DNA of 64,000 nucleotides from Nodularia spumigena CCY9414. GTDB taxonomy: Bacteria > Cyanobacteriota > Cyanobacteriia > Cyanobacteriales > Nostocaceae. The notes beneath the pieces are model-generated. The model had not been told where the DNA came from. It worked only from the letters and a program-made list of their open reading frames with translations, and did no database searches. Shown piece by piece: positions 9,400-19,252 of the stretch. The stretch spans positions 3,882,927 to 3,946,926 of the forward strand of contig NZ_CP007203.1 in NCBI RefSeq assembly GCF_000340565.2, written 5' to 3'. Each line of letters begins with the position of its first letter. Within the stretch, counting starts at the first letter, position 1. A program made the translations under genes and the position numbers.

Positions 9400-9491
9400 A
9401 GGACTTACGCAAAAAACCTCCCAACCTCTCATGACTCTGTGTACTCTGCGTCCTCTGTGGTTCGTTTTTCCCTTCTTTGTGCGTAAGTCCT
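9400..9491. repeat. MITE-like element, family C
   Basis: Bounded by the inverted pair aggacttacgca and tgcgtaagtcct (12 bp), with an interior containing ctctgcgtcctctgtggttc. One of five complete copies in the window. Confidence 0.8.
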
Positions 9492-9924
9492 GTCTGTGTA
9501 TATCTGTAGTTAATTAATCCTTTGGCTACCCCACGCCAGTTATCGGTGTACCTGACAAAGAGTGAAAACTGCCATAATGCAAAATTGGGTAATAATTATC
9601 TAATTTATGGAATCTTTTCCTTTTTCACCACCGAAGATTCTACAGCAGTTTTCATTGAGATGAAGTACAGATTTATCTGTGTTCATCTGTGTAGCCTACG
9701 GCAAGCCGCTAACGCGTCTACATCTGTGGATCATAATTTCTTCGTGTACCTCATAAACCCGCAATGCGCTGTAATTAATCATGAGTTTAGCGGTTTTTTG
9801 GGGATTTTGCGGGTCTTGACCTACTCAGATGAGATATGCTGTATATTCAATTTCTAGCTTAATTCTTCTCAAATGTTCAGCAGCAATCACTACTTTTAGC
9901 GGCTTTCTTTAACTCAGTTTCGTC
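9492..9924. other. Intergenic region with degenerate repeat
   Basis: It carries a degenerate atctgtgttcatctgtg repeat (9670-9735), split by the sequence gcctacggcaagccgctaac. A 111-codon frame crosses it, but it includes the repeat and shows no protein-like features, so no gene is called. Confidence 0.45.
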
Positions 9925-11133
9925 CTACACTTTCTCCCTTGGTGGTGGTACAATACCAAATTTATTTAAACCTTGATCAATTTCTTTAAGTAGTTGAAAA
10001 TCCTCCTCTGGTAAACCCGTATGAGAAATCGGATGCTGTTCTAAGAAAGAGAATGCTTGACGAAACTGCTCCGGCTTTGCTTTAATTGGTGAGTCGAAAT
10101 GACAAGGAATAATCCACTGAAAATCCCAACTCGCCACCTTCTGCGCCCAGTCAATGGTTTCTCTCGGTGCGCGGTTGAGAATGAGTGTCTGCAAAATGGG
10201 TGCAACAAACAAACGACCCTCACCTCTGAGTATATCGAATGAGCGCTGCCAATCTGAATGCCATTTAAAGGGAAATAAACCAAAATAGGCTTTTGGTGAG
10301 CGATTGGGGGCTTTAATCGCCTCACGCAAAACTTTACCCCATTTGACCACTTCTAAGACACTGGGACGAAAATACAAAGCAAATAACGAAACCCGTTGCC
10401 ATCCTTTACGGCGATTTGCTTGATTGTCTGCAATCATATCAGATGCCCTGTCTTTGGCATGGAATAGCAAGGGATATGCATCTAATTGCACGATCGCTGG
10501 CGGATCTGCGGATACAGATACCACTGAATCTGTTACTAATAGAGTATGCGATCGCTTGTGAAAAAAAGCCACTTCCGCAAACCTTCCCGGCCCCAACTCA
10601 ATAGGACCGAGAATCGCGTAGTCAAATTCCTCAGCAAATGGGGATTTGCTACTATCTTCCGGTAATATATGAGTCCGTTTAGCAGGTAAACCCAACCAAC
10701 TGATGGGTAGATTTAACGGAAAACTCCATTGATGAGGAGTGACAAAAACCTGTGCGCTGGGAAAGTATCTCGCAAAGGGTCCCACAAATACTTTATGTTC
10801 TAGCCCGGAGACAGTGGGCAAAATAATATACTTAACATCGCCGTGTTCTGCCACCAACTCTTGCACGAGTCTGACACATTCTGGGGTAGGCGCAACGGGA
10901 GCATATACCAAAAGACCACCTTGATCTAGCTTAACTACAGTCATGCGAATCGGCACAACAACGTAGAAAATCCCCTGCATTTGGTCAAAAGTCCAGATTG
11001 TGTCTTTAACTACTTCTTTACGGATTGTCCGCCGCTTGCCATAAGGGTAGAGTGGCAGTATCAACCAGAAAGGCCAAGAAAAGTCCTGCACATCAATTTG
11101 TTCTGGGCTTACTGTACTTATATCATCAGCCAC
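9925..11133 (-). CDS. DUF4336 domain protein (metallo-hydrolase-like)
   Basis: A 402-residue protein that looks like the DUF4336 family of cyanobacteria and plastids, which resembles the metallo-beta-lactamase fold. Visible features: WTFDQMQGIFYVVVPIRMTV, the substrate-pocket-like LPTVSGLEHKVFVGPFARYF, HTLLVTDSVV, and a late histidine in WIIPCHFDSPIKA. The classic HxHxDH motif is not present, so activity is uncertain. It is divergent from the glycosyltransferase-like gene at 11509, with 375 bases between them. Confidence 0.75.
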   Translation of the reverse strand: MADDISTVSPEQIDVQDFSWPFWLILPLYPYGKRRTIRKEVVKDTIWTFDQMQGIFYVVVPIRMTVVKLDQGGLLVYAPVAPTPECVRLVQELVAEHGDVKYIILPTVSGLEHKVFVGPFARYFPSAQVFVTPHQWSFPLNLPISWLGLPAKRTHILPEDSSKSPFAEEFDYAILGPIELGPGRFAEVAFFHKRSHTLLVTDSVVSVSADPPAIVQLDAYPLLFHAKDRASDMIADNQANRRKGWQRVSLFALYFRPSVLEVVKWGKVLREAIKAPNRSPKAYFGLFPFKWHSDWQRSFDILRGEGRLFVAPILQTLILNRAPRETIDWAQKVASWDFQWIIPCHFDSPIKAKPEQFRQAFSFLEQHPISHTGLPEEDFQLLKEIDQGLNKFGIVPPPREKV

Positions 11134-11508
11134 TCTGCAACCCCTCCCAACTTCCCAACGCTCGAACTGTTGAGCTAATAAATTACTTGTATCAGAACTC
11201 TAGTATCTCATAACTCAGACAGCAGACAGATAATATTCCAGGATACCTTGATTGTGGATAAACATCTGATTATAAAGAAATGATAAATAATGCTACCCTA
11301 AAAGTTAAATTAATTGATGATTGTATACACAATATTGAAAATTACACCCTCGTATTATTTATGACAAATTTAATCTGGCATTTTGTCTATATATTTTCAT
11401 GAACATAATATGTATTGCTAAAATGTGATTATTCCTCCAGTCCAATTTGAATTCTGGTTTTGTCTCTACGGGAATCAAGATTAAATACAATTAATTATTC
11501 AGCAGTTT
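11134..11508. other. AT-rich divergent promoter region
   Basis: It separates two divergent genes. It is AT-rich from about 11210 on with several TATAAT-like stretches, but no clear paired -35/-10 or operator stands out. Confidence 0.4.
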
Positions 11509-12282
11509 ATGAGTTACGAACACAAAGATTTCTGCTTTTGTACATTAGCCTTAAGAGATAAATATCGTCTTTTAGCGCAACAATTGGCGAGTGATTTAGA
11601 AAAATATGCTCCTGGCACTAAATTGTTAGTATTAACAGACGAACCAAGATGTTTTCAAGACAATGCTAATGTTTTAGCATTTCAACATCGCCAACACGGG
11701 ATTCTGCATTGTTATCATGACAAAAGTATTCTCATGGAAACAGCTTTATCAAAATTTTCCACGGCAATTCATATTGATGCAGACACCAGAATATTAGCTA
11801 CTTTACCAGATAATTTACACTGGAAACCAGGCATTACAGCCGGACACTATGAAAACTTGGTAGAACACGTTACCAAGTATAATCCTGAAAGATTGCAGCC
11901 TCTGCAAAAGGTAGCTTCACATTTAAATATAGATTTACAAACTGTTACTTATATAGGAGAATCTTTATTTATTATTACTAGAGACAATGGCAGGGAAGTA
12001 GATTACTTAAAATACTGGGCAATGATTGGTAGGTATTTGGAATTAAGAGGGATTCATGCTGGTGCAGGTAATGCAATGGGAATAGCTGCGACTAAGGTAG
12101 GCTGGACGATTTCCCAAGATAATTGGCAAGAAATTAAAGATGTCATTCATCATACAGATGCTTCCTATAGTAACAAGCAAAAAAGTTCATGGGAAAAACT
12201 GCAACGCAGAATTGGCTATCACTACCGCTTAAATTTAGCGAGAATTATGGCTTTAAAAAATGCTAAATTTTACTATAACTAA
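11509..12282 (+). CDS. Putative GT-A-type glycosyltransferase
   Basis: A 257-residue protein with the D90-x-D92 motif in AIHIDADTRIL, the metal/nucleotide-sugar site of GT-A transferases. The N-terminal part (FCFCTLALRDKYRLLAQQLASDL, then GTKLLVLTD) fits the first beta-alpha units of a GT8-like fold. Donor and acceptor are unknown. It begins with ATG, is AT-rich, and stands alone with a strong hairpin just downstream. The match is by motif only, so a related nucleotide-binding role remains possible. Confidence 0.6.
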   Translation: MSYEHKDFCFCTLALRDKYRLLAQQLASDLEKYAPGTKLLVLTDEPRCFQDNANVLAFQHRQHGILHCYHDKSILMETALSKFSTAIHIDADTRILATLPDNLHWKPGITAGHYENLVEHVTKYNPERLQPLQKVASHLNIDLQTVTYIGESLFIITRDNGREVDYLKYWAMIGRYLELRGIHAGAGNAMGIAATKVGWTISQDNWQEIKDVIHHTDASYSNKQKSSWEKLQRRIGYHYRLNLARIMALKNAKFYYN

Positions 12283-12307
12283 AACTAAATTTAATTAATC
12301 ACAAAAA

Positions 12308-12336
12308 AAGTGCTGAGTGGCAATTATTCAGCACTT
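12308..12336. terminator. Bidirectional terminator hairpin
   Basis: A 9-bp perfect stem, aagtgctga / tcagcactt, sits between two convergent genes. On the minus strand it is followed by seven T, serving the gene at 12420-12794. On the plus strand the tail is weaker (aaagatattttt), serving the gene ending at 12282. Confidence 0.75.
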
Positions 12337-12419
12337 AAAGATATTTTTAGCTTAAACAGTGGTCTAATTCACCGAAAAATGCTGTAAAAATAGCTTTGTA
12401 ATTATCAATACTTATAAGC

Positions 12420-12794
12420 TCAAGAATCTAAATCTAGAGCTTGCATTCCTTGGCGTTTGGCAAAAGTTAGCAGACTTCCCAATTGTAGCCAAACCAGTAA
12501 ACAAGTGAGCAGACTGACTGGTAAACCCACACCCAAAGCTAAAAGGGAGGGAAAGCCAAATATCTCTAAACCTGATGAGAGAAATAGAGAAACACCGCCA
12601 GTAATTCCCAAAAATGGTACAAATAATTGTTTTAATGAGGAAGGAGAAGGAGATTTAGTATCTTCTCCACTATCTTTTGGCCATTGCTGTACTATTACTT
12701 TGAGTGTGCCAGATAATGCCAGCCCAGAAGTCAATGCGATAAAAAAACCAATAGTTAACAGAAAATAGGGCGGTTGTTCAGGGTAATAGTACAT
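12420..12794 (-). CDS. Small membrane protein of unknown function
   Basis: A 124-residue protein with an N-terminal membrane helix (FLLTIGFFIALTSGLALSGTL), a short charged loop with KDSGEDTKSPSPSS, and two more hydrophobic segments (LFVPFLGITGGVSLFLSSGL and LLALGVGLPVSLLTCLLVWL). Three membrane spans are predicted. No family is recognised. It lies 52 bases downstream of the ABC1 kinase gene in the same direction, so the two may be co-transcribed. Confidence 0.7.
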   Translation of the reverse strand: MYYYPEQPPYFLLTIGFFIALTSGLALSGTLKVIVQQWPKDSGEDTKSPSPSSLKQLFVPFLGITGGVSLFLSSGLEIFGFPSLLALGVGLPVSLLTCLLVWLQLGSLLTFAKRQGMQALDLDS

Positions 12795-12845
12795 GAAAAC
12801 TCCGGATTTATACGAGAAAATTATGCAGTAAAAATTTGGGGATTT

Positions 12846-14570
12846 TTATTTTTTACTGTTTGGTTGAACACTACTAAAAGCAGCGAAGAAAGCAGATTTG
12901 GGAATAATAGCAGCTACGCTTTCTCTCGATAATTCTGTCAACATACCGATGGCTACGTCTAACAAACGATTGGGTTGAATGTCATCTTTAACCAAATCCC
13001 ACAGGCGTTGAACTTCTGCGGTATGGAGGCGGTCATCTTCGGTGAGTGCTAGCACTAGCTGTCGGCGGAGAAATTTACCTTCCTCAGACATGAGATATTG
13101 TAATCCCATTTGTGCTGTAGGTAATACATCAAAGCTGCCGTCAGTACGAGCGATTTCGATCAAATTCTCTAAGCGTTGCCACTGGAATTTACCATCTTTA
13201 AATAAGACGTTTAGTAGTCGCCGCCTTAATTCTGGAGATTCCCCAGTTAGTAAGCGTCGTGCTATGTAGGGATAACCCACTTCCACAATTTTGAAGTTGG
13301 GGTTGAGACTCAGAGCAATACCTTCTTGAGTCACCAAAGAACGAATAATCAAGGCGAATTTGGCAGGAACTCGAAACGGATATTCATACATCAGTTCCGA
13401 GAACTCATCAGTTATGGTTCTGAAGTTAAATTCCTTGACATTTTTGCCAATGGCATTTCCCAATACTGATTCTAATGCCGGGATAATGGGGCAAATATTC
13501 GTGTCTGGTGTCAGAAAACCTAATGCAACAAAATCTGCGGCTAAATCGGCGTAGTCTTTGTTTACCAGATGTACTAGAGCATCTACTAGAGTTTCTTTGG
13601 TGGGTTCCTCTAGCTGATCCATCATGCCGAAATCAATGTAAGCCATGCGTCCATCAGGCATAGCAAACAAATTTCCTGGATGGGGGTCAGCATGGAAAAA
13701 ACCGTGTTCCAATAGCTGTTGCAGTCCGGAAGTCACGCCAATTTGAATAATACCCTCTGGGTCTAAACCTGCTGCCTTGATTCTGCTAGTATCGGTGAGT
13801 TTGAAGCCATTAATCCATTCCAGTGTTAAAACATGGGTGTTGGTATAACTCCAGTAAATTACAGGAATTTTAACTCGCGGATCGTTGCGGAAATTGTTGG
13901 CAAATTTTTCGGCGTTACGACCTTCATTGATGTAGTCGATTTCTTCAAATAATTTGATGCCAAACTCGTCCACAATTAAAGTCAGATCGTGTCCGAGATT
14001 CAGGGGTAGCCAAGGCGCTAACCACCCAGCCATCCAGCGCATCAAATAAAGGTCGAGTGTGATGACTGGGCGTAAGTTGGGGCGCTGCACTTTCACAGCC
14101 ACTTCTTCGCCAGTTAGTAGACGACCACGATAAACTTGCCCTAAACTAGCAGCAGCCACTGGACTAGCTGATAATTCGCTGTAAACGTCAGAGATGGGTC
14201 TGTCTAATTCGGTTTCGATAATTTGATAAGCGATCGCATTATCAAAAGGTGGTAACTGGTCTTGTAGCTTGATCAGTTCCTCTAAGAAATCCTTGCGTAC
14301 TAAGTCTGGCCGAGTGGATAGGGCTTGACCTACCTTAATAAATGTCGGGCCAAGTCTAGTGAGTAATTCTCGTAACTGTGTAGCGCGTTTACCTTTGTTT
14401 TGCTCAACTTTATCTTGCCATTCGTCCCACTTGAGACTCAAAATAAAGACAGCAAAAGACCAGATAACTTGTAACATTCGCCCCCAAGCAAGCCAGGGAC
14501 GGTAACGATAGTGACGAGCGATCGCCTCTGAATTGTAGCGTCTTAGCTGACCAGGCTGATTCTGAGCCAC
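12846..14570 (-). CDS. ABC1/UbiB (AarF) family atypical kinase
   Basis: A 574-residue member of the ABC1 (UbiB/ADCK) family, which supports quinone and other isoprenoid metabolism. Hallmarks: KxGQ in FIKVGQALSTRPDL, the Ala-rich loop in AAASLGQVYRG in place of a glycine-rich loop, the VAVKVQRP lysine, and HADPHPGNLF with the later YIDFGMM (DFG). A basic N-terminus and a C-terminal hydrophobic patch suggest membrane association. In cyanobacteria several paralogues exist, so the exact partner lipid is not assigned. Confidence 0.9.
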   Translation of the reverse strand: MAQNQPGQLRRYNSEAIARHYRYRPWLAWGRMLQVIWSFAVFILSLKWDEWQDKVEQNKGKRATQLRELLTRLGPTFIKVGQALSTRPDLVRKDFLEELIKLQDQLPPFDNAIAYQIIETELDRPISDVYSELSASPVAAASLGQVYRGRLLTGEEVAVKVQRPNLRPVITLDLYLMRWMAGWLAPWLPLNLGHDLTLIVDEFGIKLFEEIDYINEGRNAEKFANNFRNDPRVKIPVIYWSYTNTHVLTLEWINGFKLTDTSRIKAAGLDPEGIIQIGVTSGLQQLLEHGFFHADPHPGNLFAMPDGRMAYIDFGMMDQLEEPTKETLVDALVHLVNKDYADLAADFVALGFLTPDTNICPIIPALESVLGNAIGKNVKEFNFRTITDEFSELMYEYPFRVPAKFALIIRSLVTQEGIALSLNPNFKIVEVGYPYIARRLLTGESPELRRRLLNVLFKDGKFQWQRLENLIEIARTDGSFDVLPTAQMGLQYLMSEEGKFLRRQLVLALTEDDRLHTAEVQRLWDLVKDDIQPNRLLDVAIGMLTELSRESVAAIIPKSAFFAAFSSVQPNSKK

Positions 14571-15019
14571 GCCTTTACATACCTCTTCAACTGGGAATTA
14601 TATACTTTGGTTTTTTATGTCCTTACTTACAAATGAATTGTAAGTCTGGAGTTTTGGTAGTTTTGGGAAAAAAACTAGATATTTAAATTGTTTCCGGGTG
14701 ATATTCTCGGCGGTTTTAGCCTACCGTACTGCCCAGATGTTTTTATCTTTTCCTTAATTATACTTTATAAAAGTACAAATATTCCGTTGGGATTGGGGAG
14801 TGGGGAGTAAAGAATTTTGGATTTTGGATTTGCGATTTTAGATTGCAGTCTAATCCAAAATCTATAGGACTTACGCACAAATTACGCTTAACGCGGAGCG
14901 TGCCGGAGGCATACCACACCAGACGCAGAGGACACGGAGGAATAAGGGTTTGAGAGGGTTTTTGCGTAAGTCCTAATCCAAAATCTAAAATCTAAAATCT
15001 AAAATTGATTGACCAATGA
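14571..15019. other. Intergenic region with MITE and tandem repeat
   Basis: No gene seen. It contains the family C element at 14866-14974, flanked on both sides by short tandem aaatct/ccaaaatcta tracts (the right one at 14979-15004). Confidence 0.6.
14866..14974. repeat. MITE-like element, family C
   Basis: Ends are aggacttacgca and tgcgtaagtcct. The interior is nearly the reverse complement of the copy at 42298-42411 (shared cgtgccggaggcatacc and accagacgcagaggac), so these two copies are recent relatives. Confidence 0.85.
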
Positions 15020-17605
15020 CTATTTAGATTTTGCTTCCAAACCTTCCAAGCGACTTTTCAGTTCTTGGTTTTGTTGTTTGAGTTGGTCGAGTTCCTCCCG
15101 CATTTGGCGCAGTGCATTGTCTGTACCCACATTCTTTTGCACCTTGGAAATTTCCTCTTCAGCATAGCGACGCACACGCCCGTCGGCTGTTTGGTCGGCT
15201 AGCGATCGCAAAATCCCCATAGCTTTGCGAGTTTCCATTTGTCCCAAGGCCGTAACTACAGCTACTTGGGTTAAAAAGAAAGTTTCTTTGGCTAGTTCTG
15301 CTAACTTTTCTAAAATCCGTTCTAAATTCATCGGACTTTGACCCACAGAAATCTTGCCTAAAGCCCGAATTGTGGCTATACGCAACGGTTGTGGTACACC
15401 AGGTTTAGTGTATTCTAGCAGCAGATTTAAAGCAGCTTCCGAGGTTTTCAGTGCAGCTAAACCACCAACTGCACCACTCCGCACCACTTCATTCCAACCC
15501 GCTTTTTCTGCCAAAACCGATTGCAGCAGCTTAATTACCTTTTCTTCCTTAACTTTTTCTGCCAAATTTACAGATGCAATTGACCCCAAAGCCCGACTAG
15601 CGGATGCTTCCACGTAGTAACTAGGATCGCCATTTTTCACCAAGTTTTTCACAGCCTTGTAACTGTCATGGGTTTTGATTGTCGCCAAGGCTTCTACCAC
15701 CGCACGCCGCACAAAAGCATTTTGGTCTTGTAATCCTGGAACTAACCCATCAAAGGCTTGATCTAACTTAATTTCTGCGAGTTGTTTAGCAGCTTCCACC
15801 TGCACACCCCAAAATGAATCATGTTTGAGTGCATCTGACAAAGCATTGGTAGCTTCTAATCCACCTTTTTTTGCTAAAGCTTCGGCTGCATAGATGCGAG
15901 AAATGGGGTTAGGGTCAAATTCTAACTGTGCTTTCAACTCTGGTACTGAATATTCCAAAGTTACAGTTTTGAGGAAATGATTACCCACATCAAAGCTGAC
16001 AAATTGGGGTTTTTCTGCTAAGGGGAAGTAAAAGCTTTGTTCCCGTTCATTTACCCGCACAGTGAAAGTGTTGAGTTGTGCAGGTTTACCCGGTTGAGTG
16101 TAGCCAAAACCAATGGGAATTTTCAGGTCAAACAAATCTTTACTATCATTTTTGTCGGCTTGGGTTTGAGTGACTGTCACTTTGGCTAAATTGGCATCTC
16201 CATCCCAAGCATAAGCGACTTTAAAATCAGGATGGCCACCACGATAAACATATTGATCGAAGAGGAATGTTAAATTACGCCCAGTAGCCTTTTCAATGGC
16301 GCGGAGTAAATCTATTGTTTCTACAGTTTTATGGGCATTATCTTGAACAAAGGTGTGAATTGCTTGCCAAAATAATTCTTCTCCTAATTCCGCCCGTATC
16401 ATGTGATAAACACAAGATCCTTTTTCGTAGATATGGCGGTCATAAAGTTCTATGGCTTCGCGGTAAACATGAGTTACCATCGGGCGGCGGTAGCGGTTGC
16501 TATCTTCGCTTAAGTAACTTCTAGCTTCTGATAATCGATAATATGCGGCTTCTTGGTCGCCATATTCATGTTCTGTCCACATTACTTCAGAATAGGAAGC
16601 CATACCTTCCTTAATCCAAGCATGAGACCAATGTTTAATTACGAGTAAGTCACCAAACCACTGGTGTGCTAATTCGTGAACAACTAAACTTTCTGTGCCA
16701 CGATTATCTAAGGCGGCGCGTTCATCGAGTAAACATCTATCTGTTAGTAGGGTTGTGGAAGTATTTTCCATTCCGCCAAAGATGAAATCATCCACACAAA
16801 CTTGGGCATATTTAGGAAAAGCATAAGCATAACCATACTTTTCGCTCAAAAACTCCATCATGCGGGGAGTTTTGCCCATGCTGCGTTTAGCATCGTCTTT
16901 TCTACTTTTTTCTACGTAGTAGGTTACGGGTTTACCTTGCCATTCGTCACGAATTTCGGCAAAATCACCGACGGCTAAAGTCATTAAGTAGGTTGGATGA
17001 ATCTGTTTTTGTGACCAATGGTAGATTTTTTCGTCCCCATCTTTTTGGGTGTCTATGAGTTCGCCGTTGGAAATAGCTACCAAGTTTTTGGGAACTCGCA
17101 CCCGAATTTCGGAAGTTGAAAGTTGTCCGGGATAGTCGAAGCAGGGAAACCAGAAACGAGAGTCCTCGTCTTCACCTTGAGTCCAGACTTGGGTGGGCTT
17201 GTTGGGGTAGTATTGGTCTGGTTGAATGAAGTATATACCGCGTTGGGGTTTTTCTACCGAGTAGGCGATCGCAATCAATAAATGCTTACCAATCTGCGTT
17301 GGTTGAGAAAGTTGAATAGTTAGCTGTTCGCCGTTATAGTCAAAATCTTGGGCTATCTCATCTACCTGTACAGACTGGATATTTAAGTTGACAGCATCCA
17401 AAGTCAAACGGTCAATACCATTACGGATCGGCAACAGGCGAATGTTGCAAGTACCGTGGTAACTTTGGTGAGGAATATCCAAGCACAAATCGAGAAAAAT
17501 ATGCTCTACTTGTCCGGGGCGGTCGGGGTTGTAGTGCGGTCTAGCGCCTGGTAATTCAAAAGATTTATGACCGTTATTGTCTGTATCAAAATAAAATTGC
17601 GACAT
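15020..17605 (-). CDS. M1-family metallo-aminopeptidase with HEAT repeats
   Basis: An 861-residue zinc aminopeptidase. The zinc site is HELAH (310-314) followed after 18 residues by Glu333. The exopeptidase motif appears as FGGMENTSTT (GxMEN). An N-terminal beta-sandwich carries the substrate saddle. After about residue 570 the protein switches to HEAT-like helical repeats (for example DALKHDSFWGVQVEAAKQLA and AVVEALATI). It ends in a coiled coil (MREELDQLKQQNQELKSRLE). No signal peptide, so cytoplasmic. Proteins of this build are common in cyanobacteria. The natural substrate is unknown. Confidence 0.9.
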   Translation of the reverse strand: MSQFYFDTDNNGHKSFELPGARPHYNPDRPGQVEHIFLDLCLDIPHQSYHGTCNIRLLPIRNGIDRLTLDAVNLNIQSVQVDEIAQDFDYNGEQLTIQLSQPTQIGKHLLIAIAYSVEKPQRGIYFIQPDQYYPNKPTQVWTQGEDEDSRFWFPCFDYPGQLSTSEIRVRVPKNLVAISNGELIDTQKDGDEKIYHWSQKQIHPTYLMTLAVGDFAEIRDEWQGKPVTYYVEKSRKDDAKRSMGKTPRMMEFLSEKYGYAYAFPKYAQVCVDDFIFGGMENTSTTLLTDRCLLDERAALDNRGTESLVVHELAHQWFGDLLVIKHWSHAWIKEGMASYSEVMWTEHEYGDQEAAYYRLSEARSYLSEDSNRYRRPMVTHVYREAIELYDRHIYEKGSCVYHMIRAELGEELFWQAIHTFVQDNAHKTVETIDLLRAIEKATGRNLTFLFDQYVYRGGHPDFKVAYAWDGDANLAKVTVTQTQADKNDSKDLFDLKIPIGFGYTQPGKPAQLNTFTVRVNEREQSFYFPLAEKPQFVSFDVGNHFLKTVTLEYSVPELKAQLEFDPNPISRIYAAEALAKKGGLEATNALSDALKHDSFWGVQVEAAKQLAEIKLDQAFDGLVPGLQDQNAFVRRAVVEALATIKTHDSYKAVKNLVKNGDPSYYVEASASRALGSIASVNLAEKVKEEKVIKLLQSVLAEKAGWNEVVRSGAVGGLAALKTSEAALNLLLEYTKPGVPQPLRIATIRALGKISVGQSPMNLERILEKLAELAKETFFLTQVAVVTALGQMETRKAMGILRSLADQTADGRVRRYAEEEISKVQKNVGTDNALRQMREELDQLKQQNQELKSRLEGLEAKSK

Positions 17606-17939
17606 TGATGCTTAATGACCTTTTAATCCTGAAGAGTCTGTTTAGACGTATTTAAATGCTATCTGGTTAATATCCCAAATTACAGCAGTTTGTATTTAGA
17701 TGAAACGCTTGATTCTTTTTTGCGCCTAGAGCGCCTATACTAGGAGTTATGCAATCAGTTAACAGTTAACAGTTAACAAGGCGTATGGTGGGGGATTTAG
17801 AACCCAACGCTTACCGCTAATGCTTTGCGTTATGAGTGAACAGTTATCAGTTAACGCCGATACAGTGAGGACTTAAACCCAATTATCTCTCTTGACTGAT
17901 AACTGTTAACTGTTCAAAAACTTATGCTGTTTCGTATTT
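17606..17939. other. Intergenic region with tandem agttaac repeat
   Basis: It holds a threefold agttaac tandem repeat (17757-17777) and looser copies (gttatcagttaac, actgttaactgttc) up to 17915. Opposed copies could pair in RNA. Otherwise nothing is recognised. Confidence 0.5.
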
Positions 17940-18212
17940 CTAGATTAAGACACTAAAAAGAAACTGAATCGAAAATCCCCTGGACTCTGCCTCTACGGCT
18001 GCCTGTGCGGCTGTCTCTGCGGCTTCATTTGCGATCGCTACTGCCTCTGCTCTTCCTGGAATCAATGTATCAGGAAACACATTTAAAATCAACGAAGATA
18101 AAAATCCACCAACTACGCTATCTTGGTGTTCCAAGTTGACTGGTTCAAATAGTGGCATTTTGTTGCAGTTTAGCTGTTGTGGGTTTGTTGATGTTTGTTC
18201 TTTGTTGTTCAT
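17940..18212 (-). CDS. Small protein with double-glycine leader signature
   Basis: From the ATG at 18212 the protein has 90 residues; the frame is open to 18284, and Met19 is another candidate start. Residues 21-36 read LFEPVNLEHQDSVVGG, which resembles the double-Gly leaders of bacteriocin and RiPP precursors cut by C39 peptidase transporters. The remaining 54 residues are alanine/glutamate-rich (AIANEAAETAAQAAVEAE) with a hydrophobic end (FSIQFLFSVLI). No transporter, peptidase or modifying enzyme is nearby. It is isolated in 1.6 kb without other genes. The function is inferred from the leader pattern only. Confidence 0.55.
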   Translation of the reverse strand: MNNKEQTSTNPQQLNCNKMPLFEPVNLEHQDSVVGGFLSSLILNVFPDTLIPGRAEAVAIANEAAETAAQAAVEAESRGFSIQFLFSVLI

Positions 18213-19252
18213 TTTGTTAATTTTTGAAGTTATGTGAACTACTACACTATGACTCCCATAGGGGTACAGTGTGGGTTTTGCCATTCAACAGAAATGCCTG
18301 ACTTGCTTTGTAGCTTCTTTGGTCTTATATTTTCTGTAGGGGCAGGAGTACTGGTTCCCAAGACCCAAAAATAAACTAATTGATACTAGTAACGCATCCC
18401 TGAACAGCTTGGTTTTCGCTTGTAGGACTAGCGTATATGTAATGTTTTAGTTTACACGCATTAATTTAGCATGGAACTCTGATCTAAACATATCCGGAGT
18501 CTCACAGTTAAGGACTGTGTTCATTCTTAGGAACCCTGATAAAGTCGGGTTTATACTTATTAAGTATCAATTAAATATCAATACCTTAGCCAAATTACGA
18601 GGGTGAGATGATAATGCTTCAACCATGAACTCCCGTTTCTTGCTAGGCTTGGCAAAAACAATCAGTCCTAAAAATTCCTTGAAGGTTTCCCACAAGGGTT
18701 TTTTAATGTATTGACGGTAGGATAAGGGTTTTAGATTCTAAACAACCTTTTTCTCGAAACGCTTATGTATGCTTGTTTTTGCCGTTTTTGCCAAAAATTA
18801 TCAACGCTCTTATTTTGTCCAAAGTATTTAAATATACATAAATTTTAATTTTGTTTGGAAGTGAATAGTGCCACGGTTACGACACTTAGCCATATTTTAC
18901 CTTTTTTTATCTGGCTACATTTTTAGTAAAACTACTGAATTAGATGTAATAACTTATTATCAATAAGTCAGTTGGTACAATAAAACAAATGTATGTTGAG
19001 TTTTGTAAAAAGATGAAAATCCCTATTGTCAAGTTATTCGTTGTCTTTATATTTCCTGACAGAGATTTAAATTTTTGCGCCGACTTACTGATTGACTGGG
19101 TACATTGGGATATAGAACCAGAAAAATTTTATGTGCAATCGTAACCCGTAAATAGTAATAAAGCAAGTGACGTGATGCTGAATGTATTCAGCGTGTCGTT
19201 TTTCCTCCGTGACCTTTAGGTACACGGTTTCCACACTCCCGGAGACTTGTAG
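18213..19252. other. 1-kb gene-free stretch
   Basis: The longest stretch in the window without a supported gene. Both strands lack frames with protein-like features. Weak hairpins are visible (aaccctgataaagtcgggtt at 18531-18550) and TTGACG at 18711. It contains the promoter of the GG-leader gene and could encode a small RNA, but nothing is firm. Confidence 0.4.

Noticed and set aside
9522..9857. 111-codon plus-strand frame
   Set aside because: It runs through a degenerate atctgtgttcatctgtg repeat and has no domain, ribosome site or protein-like composition.
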